Shown: piece after piece, positions 1-7,362 of the stretch
Numbering within the stretch: position 1 is the first letter of the stretch
How the letters are laid out: each line of letters begins with the position of its first letter
NCBI GenBank assembly: GCA_026391755.1
Contig: JAPLDN010000023.1
Span: forward strand, 1-7,960
Direction of reading: 5' to 3'
DNA: 7,960 nt
From: Bacteroidota bacterium
GTDB taxonomy: Bacteria; Bacteroidota; Bacteroidia; Bacteroidales; FEN-979
The notes under the pieces: generated by a model
The model's database searches: none
Seen by the model: the letters and a program-made list of their open reading frames with translations, nothing else
Told to the model about the DNA's origin: nothing
Position numbers and translations under genes: made by a program

Positions 1-2
1 GG

Positions 3-2330
3 CCCGAGGTCGTTCAATGGTTTATTTCTAAAATGGAACCGGCGAGAAACGCGGCTTCCTTTTCAACTGAAGAGAAAAGTCTTATCCTGAGAAAGCTCTC
101 AGAAGCGGTGCTGATGGAAAAGTTCATTCATAAGAAATTCCCCGGCCATAAAAGCTTCTCGCTTGAAGGCGTTGAATCCCTCATTCCGGCCCTGGATGCA
201 GTCATCAGGAAAGGCTCAGGGCTTGGAGTAAAAGAATTCATTCTGGGAATGGCACACAGGGGAAGGCTGAATGTTCTCGGGAACATCATGCAGAAACCCT
301 TTAAACAGATCTTTTCGGAATTCGAAGGGAAAGAATACAGCGATGACGAACTCCTGGGTGATGTTAAATACCATCTTGGCTATTCCACACTTGTTCCAGG
401 CTTAAACGGGCAGCAGCTCAGCCTGACTCTTTGTCCGAACCCTTCACACCTTGAAGCCGTTGACCCAGTAGCCGAAGGACTTGCACGCGGGCGGATCGAC
501 CATGATTATCATGGCGACAATTCAAGGGTTGTCCCTGTATTAATCCATGGCGATGCTTCGATTTCGGGCCAGGGAATAGTTTATGAGATTACCCAGATGG
601 CCGATCTTGAGGCATATAAAACCGGCGGGACCATCCACCTGGTCATCAATAACCAGATCGGGTTCACCACGAATTATCTTGACGGGAGGTCCAGTGTTTA
701 CTGTACCGACGTGGCAAAAGCCATACAGTCTCCCGTTTTCCATGTCAATTCCGATGACGTTGAAGCGGTAGTTTATACGGTTCAGCTTGCCATGGAATTC
801 CGGCAGCAATTTCACAAGGACGTATTCATCGACCTTCTGGGATACCGCAAATACGGTCATAACGAAAGCGATGAGCCCAGGTTTACCCAGCCCATACTGT
901 ATAAAATAATAGAGAACCATCCCGACCCCCTGGAGATATACATAGCGAAGCTTGAAGAAGAAGGAACCGCGAGTAATTTTGATATTGAGGGTATGCGGAC
1001 CGAAATCAACACTTCGCTTGAACTTGCATTCCAGTCCTCAAAAACGATTGAAAAGGCTGACATTACTCCATTCCTCGGCCCCTTATGGAAGGATGTGCGC
1101 AAGGCTTTGCCAGAGGATTTCGCCAGCTCTCCCCTCACTGCAATCCCGGAATCAACGCTCAGGGAGATTGGCAGCAAGCTGACTTTCCTTCCCCAGGGCA
1201 TCAATTTCTTCCGTAAAATAGTGAAGCTGCAGGAAGACCGAAAAGCTATGCTCGATGGTGAAGGCAGGCTGGATTGGGCGATGGGTGAACTCCTGGCATA
1301 TGGCAGCCTGCTCAAAGAAGGCCACCCGATCCGCATCAGCGGGCAGGATTCTCAGCGTGGCACATTCTCCCACCGCCATGCCGTTCTTACTGTTGAAGAC
1401 TCAGAGGACAAGTTCATCCCCCTTGATCATATCAGTGAGGGACAGGCAGCTTTCAGGATTTACAATTCCCTGCTATCGGAATACGGGGTGCTGGGGTTCG
1501 AATACGGGTTTGCATTCGCCACTCCTGAGGGACTTACCATTTGGGAAGCCCAGTTCGGGGATTTTAATAACGGGACCCAGGTCATTATTGACCAGTATCT
1601 CAGCAGTGCTGAGGACAAGTGGAAGGTCATGAACGGGCTCGTACTTTTCCTTCCACATGGCTATGAAGGCCAGGGTCCCGAGCACTCCAGCGCCAGGCTT
1701 GAACGTTTTCTGACCCTCTCGGGTCATTATAACTGGCAGATTGCAAACTGCACAACTCCTGCTAATTTCTTTCACCTGCTCAGGAGGCAGCTTGTCAGGG
1801 AATTCCGCAAACCTCTTGTTGTATTCACACCCAAAAGCCTGTTAAGGCATCCCCGGTGTGTTTCATCCATCAAAGGGTTTACACAAGGCGGATTCAGGGA
1901 AGTACTGGATGATTCAGGAGTGGACAAAAACAAAGTCAGTAAACTGGCATTTTGTTCAGGGAAAGTCTATTATGATATCATTGAGAAAAGAGAACAGCTC
2001 GGGGTCAATAACGTAGCCGTAATAAGACTTGAACAGCTATATCCTCTGCCCGAAGAGGAGCTGAAACAAGTGTTGTCTTCCTATCCGAATGCAAAACATT
2101 TCGAATGGGTGCAGGAAGAACCCGCCAATATGGGCGCACTGAATTATATCGTCAACAATTTTCAGAAGCTTAAGCTGACTTATGTTGCCAGGCCGCCAAG
2201 CGGAAGCCCGGCCACAGGTTCATCACAACTTCATAAAGTACAGCAAAACCTCATCGTCGAAAAAGCCCTGGGAAAATGCACCTGTGAATTTTCCTATGGT
2301 TCTTGCAGGTTGCATTGTGCCGAAAAATGA
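3..2330 (+). CDS. sucA: 2-oxoglutarate dehydrogenase E1 component, 5'-truncated by window edge
   Basis: Thiamine-diphosphate-dependent E1 subunit of the 2-oxoglutarate dehydrogenase complex, which decarboxylates 2-oxoglutarate and passes the succinyl group to the lipoyl arm of E2 (TCA cycle, cytoplasm). The frame is open to the window edge (PEVVQWFISK precedes the Met codon at 33), so that Met is internal. By comparison with the roughly 900-930 residue family, about 150-190 N-terminal residues are missing. Numbering from the Met at 33: GMAHRGRLNVL at 72-82 with active-site-type His75; DVKYHLG around His114; a thiamine-diphosphate motif running from Gly173-Asp174 to Asn206-Asn207; GYRKYGHNESDEPRFTQP at 270-287; EAQFGDFNNG at 505-514; the conserved PHGYEGQGPEHSSARLERF at 541-559; and SGSPATGSSQLHKVQQ at 723-738. 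The protein ends in an unusual cysteine-rich tail (749-762). Identification is very secure. The E2 partner gene lies 2.1 kb downstream rather than adjacent. Confidence 0.97.
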   Translation, partial: PEVVQWFISKMEPARNAASFSTEEKSLILRKLSEAVLMEKFIHKKFPGHKSFSLEGVESLIPALDAVIRKGSGLGVKEFILGMAHRGRLNVLGNIMQKPFKQIFSEFEGKEYSDDELLGDVKYHLGYSTLVPGLNGQQLSLTLCPNPSHLEAVDPVAEGLARGRIDHDYHGDNSRVVPVLIHGDASISGQGIVYEITQMADLEAYKTGGTIHLVINNQIGFTTNYLDGRSSVYCTDVAKAIQSPVFHVNSDDVEAVVYTVQLAMEFRQQFHKDVFIDLLGYRKYGHNESDEPRFTQPILYKIIENHPDPLEIYIAKLEEEGTASNFDIEGMRTEINTSLELAFQSSKTIEKADITPFLGPLWKDVRKALPEDFASSPLTAIPESTLREIGSKLTFLPQGINFFRKIVKLQEDRKAMLDGEGRLDWAMGELLAYGSLLKEGHPIRISGQDSQRGTFSHRHAVLTVEDSEDKFIPLDHISEGQAAFRIYNSLLSEYGVLGFEYGFAFATPEGLTIWEAQFGDFNNGTQVIIDQYLSSAEDKWKVMNGLVLFLPHGYEGQGPEHSSARLERFLTLSGHYNWQIANCTTPANFFHLLRRQLVREFRKPLVVFTPKSLLRHPRCVSSIKGFTQGGFREVLDDSGVDKNKVSKLAFCSGKVYYDIIEKREQLGVNNVAVIRLEQLYPLPEEELKQVLSSYPNAKHFEWVQEEPANMGALNYIVNNFQKLKLTYVARPPSGSPATGSSQLHKVQQNLIVEKALGKCTCEFSYGSCRLHCAEK

Positions 2331-2340
2331 CAGCTGAAAT

Positions 2341-2371
2341 TTTGAAACTGGATCAATATTTATTACCTTAG
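2341..2371 (+). promoter_or_regulatory. candidate Bacteroidota-type promoter
   Basis: The 61-bp gap between sucA and the secreted-protein gene contains TTTG at 2341-2344 and TACCTTAG at 2364-2371, separated by 19 nt. This resembles the known Bacteroidota sigma-factor consensus (-33 TTTG, -7 TAnnTTTG), with one mismatch in the -7 element (TTAG for TTTG). Transcription would begin near 2378, leaving a short leader of about 13 nt before the ATG at 2392. No terminator hairpin is visible between sucA and this site, so read-through from sucA is also possible. Short motifs of this kind occur by chance, so the call is tentative. Confidence 0.35.
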
Positions 2372-2391
2372 CATTTCCAAAACAAAAGACC

Positions 2392-4260
2392 ATGAAAAAA
2401 TTGTACCTGTTTTTATTGATCTGCCTGCTGCCTGCCGGTATAACCCTCGCACAGCAGACTAAAGCCGACATGTCGGTCCTTGACAGAATGTATCATCCCA
2501 CTACCAGGTCAAAAGCTCTTCATCTCTCAGTTCCCTGCCTGGGTTTTGTAAACAACCCGTCGGCCGACCTGCAGTGGCGTGCAATTGTTAACCCCGCCCC
2601 TATAAGACATTCTTCAGAAAAGAACGAAGAGGTTGAAAGGCTTAAAGCTGAACGCCTCAGTATGAAACTGGCCAACCCGGAGCTCAAATCAGCAGCTACT
2701 GAAAACTCCGGTAACGGCGCTACTCCCGAAATAGGTACGAATTTCGGCGGTAACCATTGCAACGGAAGCTCTCCTCTTGACAACACCATCGCAATTTCCA
2801 ACGATGGCAGGATTGTGAGCGTAACGAACACCACCATGTTCTACACTAATACAGCAGGTGCCAACCTGTATTACAACGACCTGATCTCGTTCATTGGCGA
2901 CAGCGAGATTACAGGGGTATGCGACCCTGTTGTGATCTATGACTGTACTGTCGACCGCTTTGTATTTTTCTGCCAGGTTTCACCGCTGAATTCAGTAAAA
3001 TCAAAGTTGCTGGTGTTCTTCTCCAAGTCAAATAATCCAAGCGACGGATGGTATTATTACAAACTGTCGGGCAACCCCTTAAGCGACGGAAGTGCTTTCG
3101 ATTACCCGAAACTGGCTTACTCCGATAACGAGCTGTACATAACCGGGAATCTTTTCCGCGATTCCAACGGCAAATTCAACCAGGCTGTGCTTTTCCAGAT
3201 CACCAAAGGCCCTGCCTTCAGCGGAGGGACCATTAACTTCACGGTATGGCACGGCATTGAAGGCAGTCCGTTCACATTATGCCCGCTGTCCTTTGGGCAG
3301 CAGGGGAGTTACGGGCCCGGATGTTACCTGGTAGCTACTTCATCGTCTGACGACAATAAGTTCAGCTTCTATGATCTCACCGATGATCTTTCGACAGGTC
3401 TTGCACAATTAAAATATTATTCGATAAGTACTAATGCGTACCAGGTTGCCCCGGATGCACTTCAGCCAGGTACTGCCGTAAAGTTGAATACCAATGACGC
3501 ACGCACTCTCAGCGGATTTTACCTCAACAAGGTTGTTCATTTCGTATTCAATTCAGTTTATACGAATAATTATTGCGGCGTCAATTACAACAGGTTTGAC
3601 CTGACTGCCGGGCAAAACACTTCCATTGTTTTCGGGCTCGACGGTGCTGATTACTCTTATCCATCTGTCGCCTCAAGCGGGGTGAACGGCAACGACCAGG
3701 CTGTCCTTATTGGATTTCAGAAGTCAACCACCACATCTTATCCTTCGATCAGGGTTGTCGAATGCGACAATACCATGGCCTGGTCAGGGTCGGTTGAAGT
3801 AAGGGCAGGCGACAATTATGTATATTATACCGGCGACCCCGAACGTTGGGGTGATTATTCTGGGATCTACCGTAAATTCAATGCCACCAGGCCTACCTGC
3901 TGGATGAGCGGGGCCTACGGCGGAAGCAACAACCAATGGGATACATGGATTGCCGAAGTATTCGATAACTCTAACGGGATCGGAGCTGTTCAGAGCCAGA
4001 CAACCTCTCTGAATGTATACCCGAACCCTGTGGTCAATATCTTCTCGCTCGATTTCACTCTTGCCGAAGCTTCGCCGCTCACGATCGATATCATAGACAA
4101 TAACGGCCAGCTCGTTAAAAAACTGTACCAAGGCAAAGGATATGCGGGTAAAAACATACTTTCGTTTAACAAGGCGAACCTGAAACCCGGAATATATTTC
4201 ATTATCCTGAAGTCGAATGAAACTGTGTTGAAAAATGAGAAACTTATTATCGGCGGCTAA
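2392..4260 (+). CDS. secreted propeller-like protein with T9SS type A sorting domain
   Basis: A 622-residue exported protein of unknown function. Residues 1-20 are a signal peptide: Lys2-Lys3, a leucine-rich core, and a likely cut after Thr-Leu-Ala20 before Gln-Gln. Residues about 70-105 form a charged, probably helical linker. The body (about 110-525) is rich in beta strands and aromatic residues, with motifs typical of secreted propeller-like Bacteroidota proteins: DNTIAISNDGRIVSVTN at 130-146, a DPVVIYD...RFVFF segment at 178-193, DYPKLAYSDNELYITGN at 237-253, and RWGDYSG at 485-491 followed by W504 and WDTWIAEVF at 516-524. The end (about 538-622) is a type A sorting domain: SLNVYPNPV, a strand with IDIIDNNGQLVKKLY, then LKPGIYFIIL and a terminal KLIIGG. 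The protein should therefore cross the outer membrane by the T9SS and be released or anchored on the surface. About ten cysteines lie in the mature part, so disulfides are possible. No catalytic motif is recognisable. Its 3' end overlaps the next gene by 26 bp. Confidence 0.9.
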   Translation: MKKLYLFLLICLLPAGITLAQQTKADMSVLDRMYHPTTRSKALHLSVPCLGFVNNPSADLQWRAIVNPAPIRHSSEKNEEVERLKAERLSMKLANPELKSAATENSGNGATPEIGTNFGGNHCNGSSPLDNTIAISNDGRIVSVTNTTMFYTNTAGANLYYNDLISFIGDSEITGVCDPVVIYDCTVDRFVFFCQVSPLNSVKSKLLVFFSKSNNPSDGWYYYKLSGNPLSDGSAFDYPKLAYSDNELYITGNLFRDSNGKFNQAVLFQITKGPAFSGGTINFTVWHGIEGSPFTLCPLSFGQQGSYGPGCYLVATSSSDDNKFSFYDLTDDLSTGLAQLKYYSISTNAYQVAPDALQPGTAVKLNTNDARTLSGFYLNKVVHFVFNSVYTNNYCGVNYNRFDLTAGQNTSIVFGLDGADYSYPSVASSGVNGNDQAVLIGFQKSTTTSYPSIRVVECDNTMAWSGSVEVRAGDNYVYYTGDPERWGDYSGIYRKFNATRPTCWMSGAYGGSNNQWDTWIAEVFDNSNGIGAVQSQTTSLNVYPNPVVNIFSLDFTLAEASPLTIDIIDNNGQLVKKLYQGKGYAGKNILSFNKANLKPGIYFIILKSNETVLKNEKLIIGG

Positions 4261-4477
4261 GGTCCTTCTCCTGGTTCCCCTGTTGTTTTTCTGCAGCCCG
4301 AAAACTTCCCAACAAACGGCGGGTAAGGCAGATAAAGCAGGTGAAATCAAGGTCGATACCCTGAACAAATCTGCTCCCGGAGATCTTAATCAGAGGATCA
4401 TACACAATTCGGCGGACCAGAATACCGTTGATTCCTTAAAGAAGATAAGGGAGAAAAGGAAATACTATGGCTATTGA
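4235..4477 (+). CDS. small putative lipoprotein, overlapping both neighbours
   Basis: An 80-residue product that I do not recognise as a known family. Residues 1-20 look like a lipoprotein signal: Arg2 and Lys9, a hydrophobic run LLLVPLLFF, then Cys20 followed by SPKTSQQ. The lipobox is not classical because Phe sits at -1, where small residues are usual; Bacteroidota lipoboxes can be loose. The mature part (about 60 residues) is hydrophilic with no obvious domain and ends in a basic, tyrosine-containing tail (SLKKIREKRKYYGY). The ATG lies inside the last nine codons of the secreted-protein gene (26-bp overlap) and the TGA lies 11 bp inside sucB, so translation is probably coupled on both sides. 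No later in-frame ATG was seen before the hydrophobic stretch, which supports the 4235 start. Support for a real gene: signal-like start, frame filling the gap exactly, and compact packing. Against: small size and no recognised homologue. Confidence 0.68.
   Translation: MRNLLSAAKVLLLVPLLFFCSPKTSQQTAGKADKAGEIKVDTLNKSAPGDLNQRIIHNSADQNTVDSLKKIREKRKYYGY
4456..4460 (+). promoter_or_regulatory. Shine-Dalgarno site of sucB
   Basis: AAGGA, within a purine-rich stretch, lies 6 nt before the ATG at 4467. It is the clearest ribosome binding site in the window and fixes the sucB start, which is also supported by the lipoyl domain beginning at the second residue. It lies inside the coding region of the upstream small lipoprotein gene. 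Confidence 0.6.
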
Positions 4478-5732
4478 GATCAGGGTTCCCAGTCCGGGTG
4501 AATCAATAACACAGGTCCAGCTTGCAAAATGGCTCGTAAACGATGGAGAGCAGGTTGAAAAAGACCAGGAAGTCGTTGAAATCGATTCCGACAAGGCATC
4601 TTTTCCTGTAGCATCTCCCGAAGATGGGGTTATACGTTTCAAAGCGGCAGAGGGCGATACTATTGGCGTGGGCGCTGTAATTGCTGTGATTGAGCCTGGT
4701 TCAGGAGCCGTTATAACAAGTAAAAAACCCGAAGCACCTACTGCTGCGGCCAGCTCTGAAACAACCGGGAAGCCTGCCCTTTCAGGGCCTGTTGCAAAAG
4801 AGGGTAAGAATGCAGCCATACCCGGCGAAAGTTTGGAAAAGCTGCATGCTTCCCCTCTTGCAAAAAAAATCATTGAAGACAAGGGAGTCAGGGCAAATGA
4901 GCTCGCCAGGGCTTATCCGGGGAAGAAAATTAACCGGAACGATGTTGAAACATTCATTAAAGGCAGGAAGGCCGACGCTCCCTTATCCGCATTCAGCAGC
5001 ATAAGAAAAGAAGAGAGGAAAAAGCTTACGACCCTGAGGCTTAAACTTGCCGAAAGGCTGGTTGCTGTCAAGAACCAGACTGCCATGCTGACGACTTTCA
5101 ACGAGATCAACATGACCTCGGCGCTTAAGCTCAAAGACAGGTACAGTGAGGTTTTCAAACAAAAATACGGTGTAGGTATCGGGCTGATGTCATTGTTTGC
5201 CAAGGCTGTGACAATCGCTATTCAGGACTTCCCCCAGGTGAACAGCATGATAGATGGTGATGAACTTGTCAGCCCTAAGTTTGTGGATATCGGGATAGCA
5301 GTGAGTGCTCCAAAAGGCCTGGTGGTTCCGGTGATCCGGAACGCTGAAGCTTTAAGCCTGGCGGGGCTTGAGATCAAAGTCAAGGAATTTGCAGTAAAAG
5401 CCCGTGACGGCAAACTCAGTATCGATGACATGAAAGGCGGCACGTTCACCATTACGAATGGCGGTGTCTTTGGATCCCTGATGTCAACACCTATCCTGAA
5501 CCCTCCCCAAAGCGCTATTCTTGGAATGCATAAGATAATGGACAGGCCTATTGCTGTTGACAGGCAGGTCGTGGTTGCACCTATGATGTATATTGCGCTG
5601 TCGTATGACCACCGTGTGATTGACGGGAAAGAGTCGGTAGGATTTCTAATCAAAATAAAGGAACTGATTGAGGACCCCCTTAAAATGCTCACTATGGGCG
5701 AAGACCCGGTAACTCTTCTGCTCGACTTGTAA
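4467..5732 (+). CDS. sucB: dihydrolipoyllysine succinyltransferase, E2 of 2-oxoglutarate dehydrogenase
   Basis: E2 core of the 2-oxoglutarate dehydrogenase complex; it takes the succinyl group from E1 and transfers it to coenzyme A. The 421 residues show the full three-part architecture. An N-terminal lipoyl domain (about 2-76) carries the lipoylated lysine in EIDSDKAS (Lys43). An Ala/Pro/Ser/Thr-rich flexible linker (about 80-125) follows. The peripheral subunit-binding domain (about 127-166) begins HASPLAKKIIEDKG and includes GKKINRNDVETFI. The catalytic domain (about 181-421) ends with SYDHRVIDGKESVGFL, placing active-site His382 and Asp386. The pairing with sucA in the same locus and the single lipoyl domain favour the 2-oxoglutarate enzyme over a pyruvate or branched-chain E2. 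The C-terminus carries a short extension relative to the E. coli enzyme (KMLTMGEDPVTLLLDL). The gene overlaps the small lipoprotein gene by 11 bp and is followed 13 bp later by nadB. Confidence 0.95.
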   Translation: MAIEIRVPSPGESITQVQLAKWLVNDGEQVEKDQEVVEIDSDKASFPVASPEDGVIRFKAAEGDTIGVGAVIAVIEPGSGAVITSKKPEAPTAAASSETTGKPALSGPVAKEGKNAAIPGESLEKLHASPLAKKIIEDKGVRANELARAYPGKKINRNDVETFIKGRKADAPLSAFSSIRKEERKKLTTLRLKLAERLVAVKNQTAMLTTFNEINMTSALKLKDRYSEVFKQKYGVGIGLMSLFAKAVTIAIQDFPQVNSMIDGDELVSPKFVDIGIAVSAPKGLVVPVIRNAEALSLAGLEIKVKEFAVKARDGKLSIDDMKGGTFTITNGGVFGSLMSTPILNPPQSAILGMHKIMDRPIAVDRQVVVAPMMYIALSYDHRVIDGKESVGFLIKIKELIEDPLKMLTMGEDPVTLLLDL

Positions 5733-5745
5733 AGACTCATGGATC

Positions 5746-7320
5746 ATGCAAAGAAAAGTTGATTTTCTGGTAATCGGTTCAGGTATTGCCGGTTTATCTT
5801 TCGCCCTGAAAGTTGCCAGGCATGGCAAGGTTTGTATTGTGACAAAATCCAGAATGGATGACACGGCAACAAGCTGGGCCCAGGGTGGAATTGCAGCAGT
5901 GATGCATACGCCCGACACTTTCGAGAAACACATACAGGATACGATCATTGCGGGCGACGGTCTTTGTGATGAACATATCGTGAGGCTTACAATAGCCGAA
6001 TCAACCGACCGAATACGCGAACTGATCAGGTGGGGGGCAAAATTCGATAAGACAAAATCGGGAAAATTTGACCTGGCCAAAGAAGGCGGGCATTCCGAAT
6101 ACAGGGTAATGCATCATAAGGATAAGACGGGACGGGAAATTGAAGATACGCTTCTTGACCAGGTTAAACGACATCCGAACATTGAAATTCTTGAAGATCA
6201 TTTTACCGTAGACCTGATCACTCAGCATCATCTCGGTATTGAAGTAAATAAAAAAACCAGGGATATCACCTGCTACGGGGTGTATGTAATTAATCCCCGT
6301 ACAAGGCTGGTCGATACCATACTTTCAAAAATAACCCTGATTGCGACAGGAGGGGCCGGCAACGTTTATACAAATACAACTAACCCTCTGATCTCCACAG
6401 GCGACGGTATTGCCATGGTATACAGGGCCAAGGGAGCTGTTGACAATATGGAATTCATACAGTTTCATCCGACTTCCCTGTATAATCCTGATGAAAAACC
6501 CGCTTTTCTTATCTCTGAAGCAGTGAGGGGTTTCGGGGCTCACCTCGTGACCAGGGAAGGAAAGGAATTCATGTACAAGTACGATTCGAGGCTTGCCCTG
6601 GCCCCAAGAGATATTGTTACCCGTGCCATAGACAATGAAATGAAGATCAGCGGGGATGATTTTGTTTGTCTTGATTGCCGGCATCTTCCGAAAAACGAAG
6701 TAATAAATCATTTTCCGACCATCTATGCAAAATGTCTCAGTATCGGGATTGACATTACCAGGGACCTGATCCCTGTTGTCCCTGCGGCTCATTATACCTG
6801 CGGAGGGATTCGAACTGATGAGTTTGGCCGCAGTACGATCCAGAACCTGTATGCTTCAGGCGAATGTGCTTCCACAGGCCTTCACGGGGCCAACAGGCTT
6901 GCATCAAACTCCCTGCTCGAATCACTGGTTTTTTCTCACCGTTCCAGTTCCGATGCAATCAGCAAAATTAAATCCATCCAGGTACGAAAAGATGTCCCCG
7001 ACTGGAATGCTGAGGGTACTGTTCTTAACGAGGAAATGGTGCTGATCACACAGACATTGAAAGAAGTGCAGAGCATAATGAGCAATTACGTGGGTATTGT
7101 CAGGTCAAATCTCCGCCTGAAGCGTGCGCAGGACCGCCTCGAAATTTTATACCGGGAAACTGAAGAATTGTATGAAAGGTCGATACTAACGATGAAGATT
7201 TGTGAAGTCCGCAACCTCATAAATATAGGTTACCTTATCATTAAAGCTGCAAGAGCAAGGCATGAAAGCAGGGGATTACATTATTCAATTGATTATCCCA
7301 GTGTTTCGAAGAAGAAGTAA
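5746..7320 (+). CDS. nadB: L-aspartate oxidase
   Basis: FAD-dependent enzyme that oxidises L-aspartate to iminoaspartate, the first step of de novo NAD synthesis; iminoaspartate is then used by NadA. The 524 residues are close to the usual family length (about 530-540). Visible features: the FAD dinucleotide-binding motif GSGIAG at 11-16; TSWAQGGIAAV at 42-52; KEGGHSEYR at 112-120 with Glu113; FIQFHPTSLY at 238-246 with His241; LAPRDIVTRAID at 285-296 with Arg288; VPAAHYTCGGI at 345-355 with His349; and HGANRLASNSLLESLVF at 380-396 with Arg384. These match the substrate and catalytic positions known from E. coli NadB (Glu121, His244, Arg290, His351, Arg386), and separate it from succinate dehydrogenase and fumarate reductase flavoproteins. 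The C-terminal part (about 400-524) is the helical domain. No clear Shine-Dalgarno precedes the ATG; with sucB ending 13 bp upstream, coupling or reinitiation is likely. nadA and nadC are not in the window. Confidence 0.95.
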   Translation: MQRKVDFLVIGSGIAGLSFALKVARHGKVCIVTKSRMDDTATSWAQGGIAAVMHTPDTFEKHIQDTIIAGDGLCDEHIVRLTIAESTDRIRELIRWGAKFDKTKSGKFDLAKEGGHSEYRVMHHKDKTGREIEDTLLDQVKRHPNIEILEDHFTVDLITQHHLGIEVNKKTRDITCYGVYVINPRTRLVDTILSKITLIATGGAGNVYTNTTNPLISTGDGIAMVYRAKGAVDNMEFIQFHPTSLYNPDEKPAFLISEAVRGFGAHLVTREGKEFMYKYDSRLALAPRDIVTRAIDNEMKISGDDFVCLDCRHLPKNEVINHFPTIYAKCLSIGIDITRDLIPVVPAAHYTCGGIRTDEFGRSTIQNLYASGECASTGLHGANRLASNSLLESLVFSHRSSSDAISKIKSIQVRKDVPDWNAEGTVLNEEMVLITQTLKEVQSIMSNYVGIVRSNLRLKRAQDRLEILYRETEELYERSILTMKICEVRNLINIGYLIIKAARARHESRGLHYSIDYPSVSKKK

Positions 7321-7362
7321 GGTCGAGGCTTTCAGCATTTTTAACAATAATCCAGGCGGTTT

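Noticed and set aside
33..35. ATG at 33 as the true start of sucA
   Set aside because: The frame continues open upstream to the window edge with E1-like sequence, and the protein would lack the family's N-terminal part, so the gene simply begins before the window.
857..1336. 159-codon open frame on the minus strand opposite sucA
   Set aside because: It is antisense to a conserved E1 segment, with a low-complexity serine-rich translation and no neighbouring minus-strand genes.
3784..4368. 194-codon open frame on the minus strand opposite the secreted-protein gene
   Set aside because: It lies opposite a well-supported signal-peptide and T9SS protein end, runs across two plus-strand genes, and its translation shows no recognisable domain.
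4436..4882. 148-codon open frame on the minus strand over the sucB lipoyl domain
   Set aside because: It is the complement of the Ala/Pro/Ser/Thr-rich E2 linker, which commonly gives long antisense open frames.
5222..5740. 172-codon open frame on the minus strand opposite sucB
   Set aside because: It is the mirror of the conserved E2 catalytic domain; the serine- and isoleucine-rich translation is typical of an antisense shadow.
5739..5741. Alternative ATG upstream of the nadB start
   Set aside because: It is not in frame with nadB, whose FAD motif begins only ten residues after the ATG at 5746.
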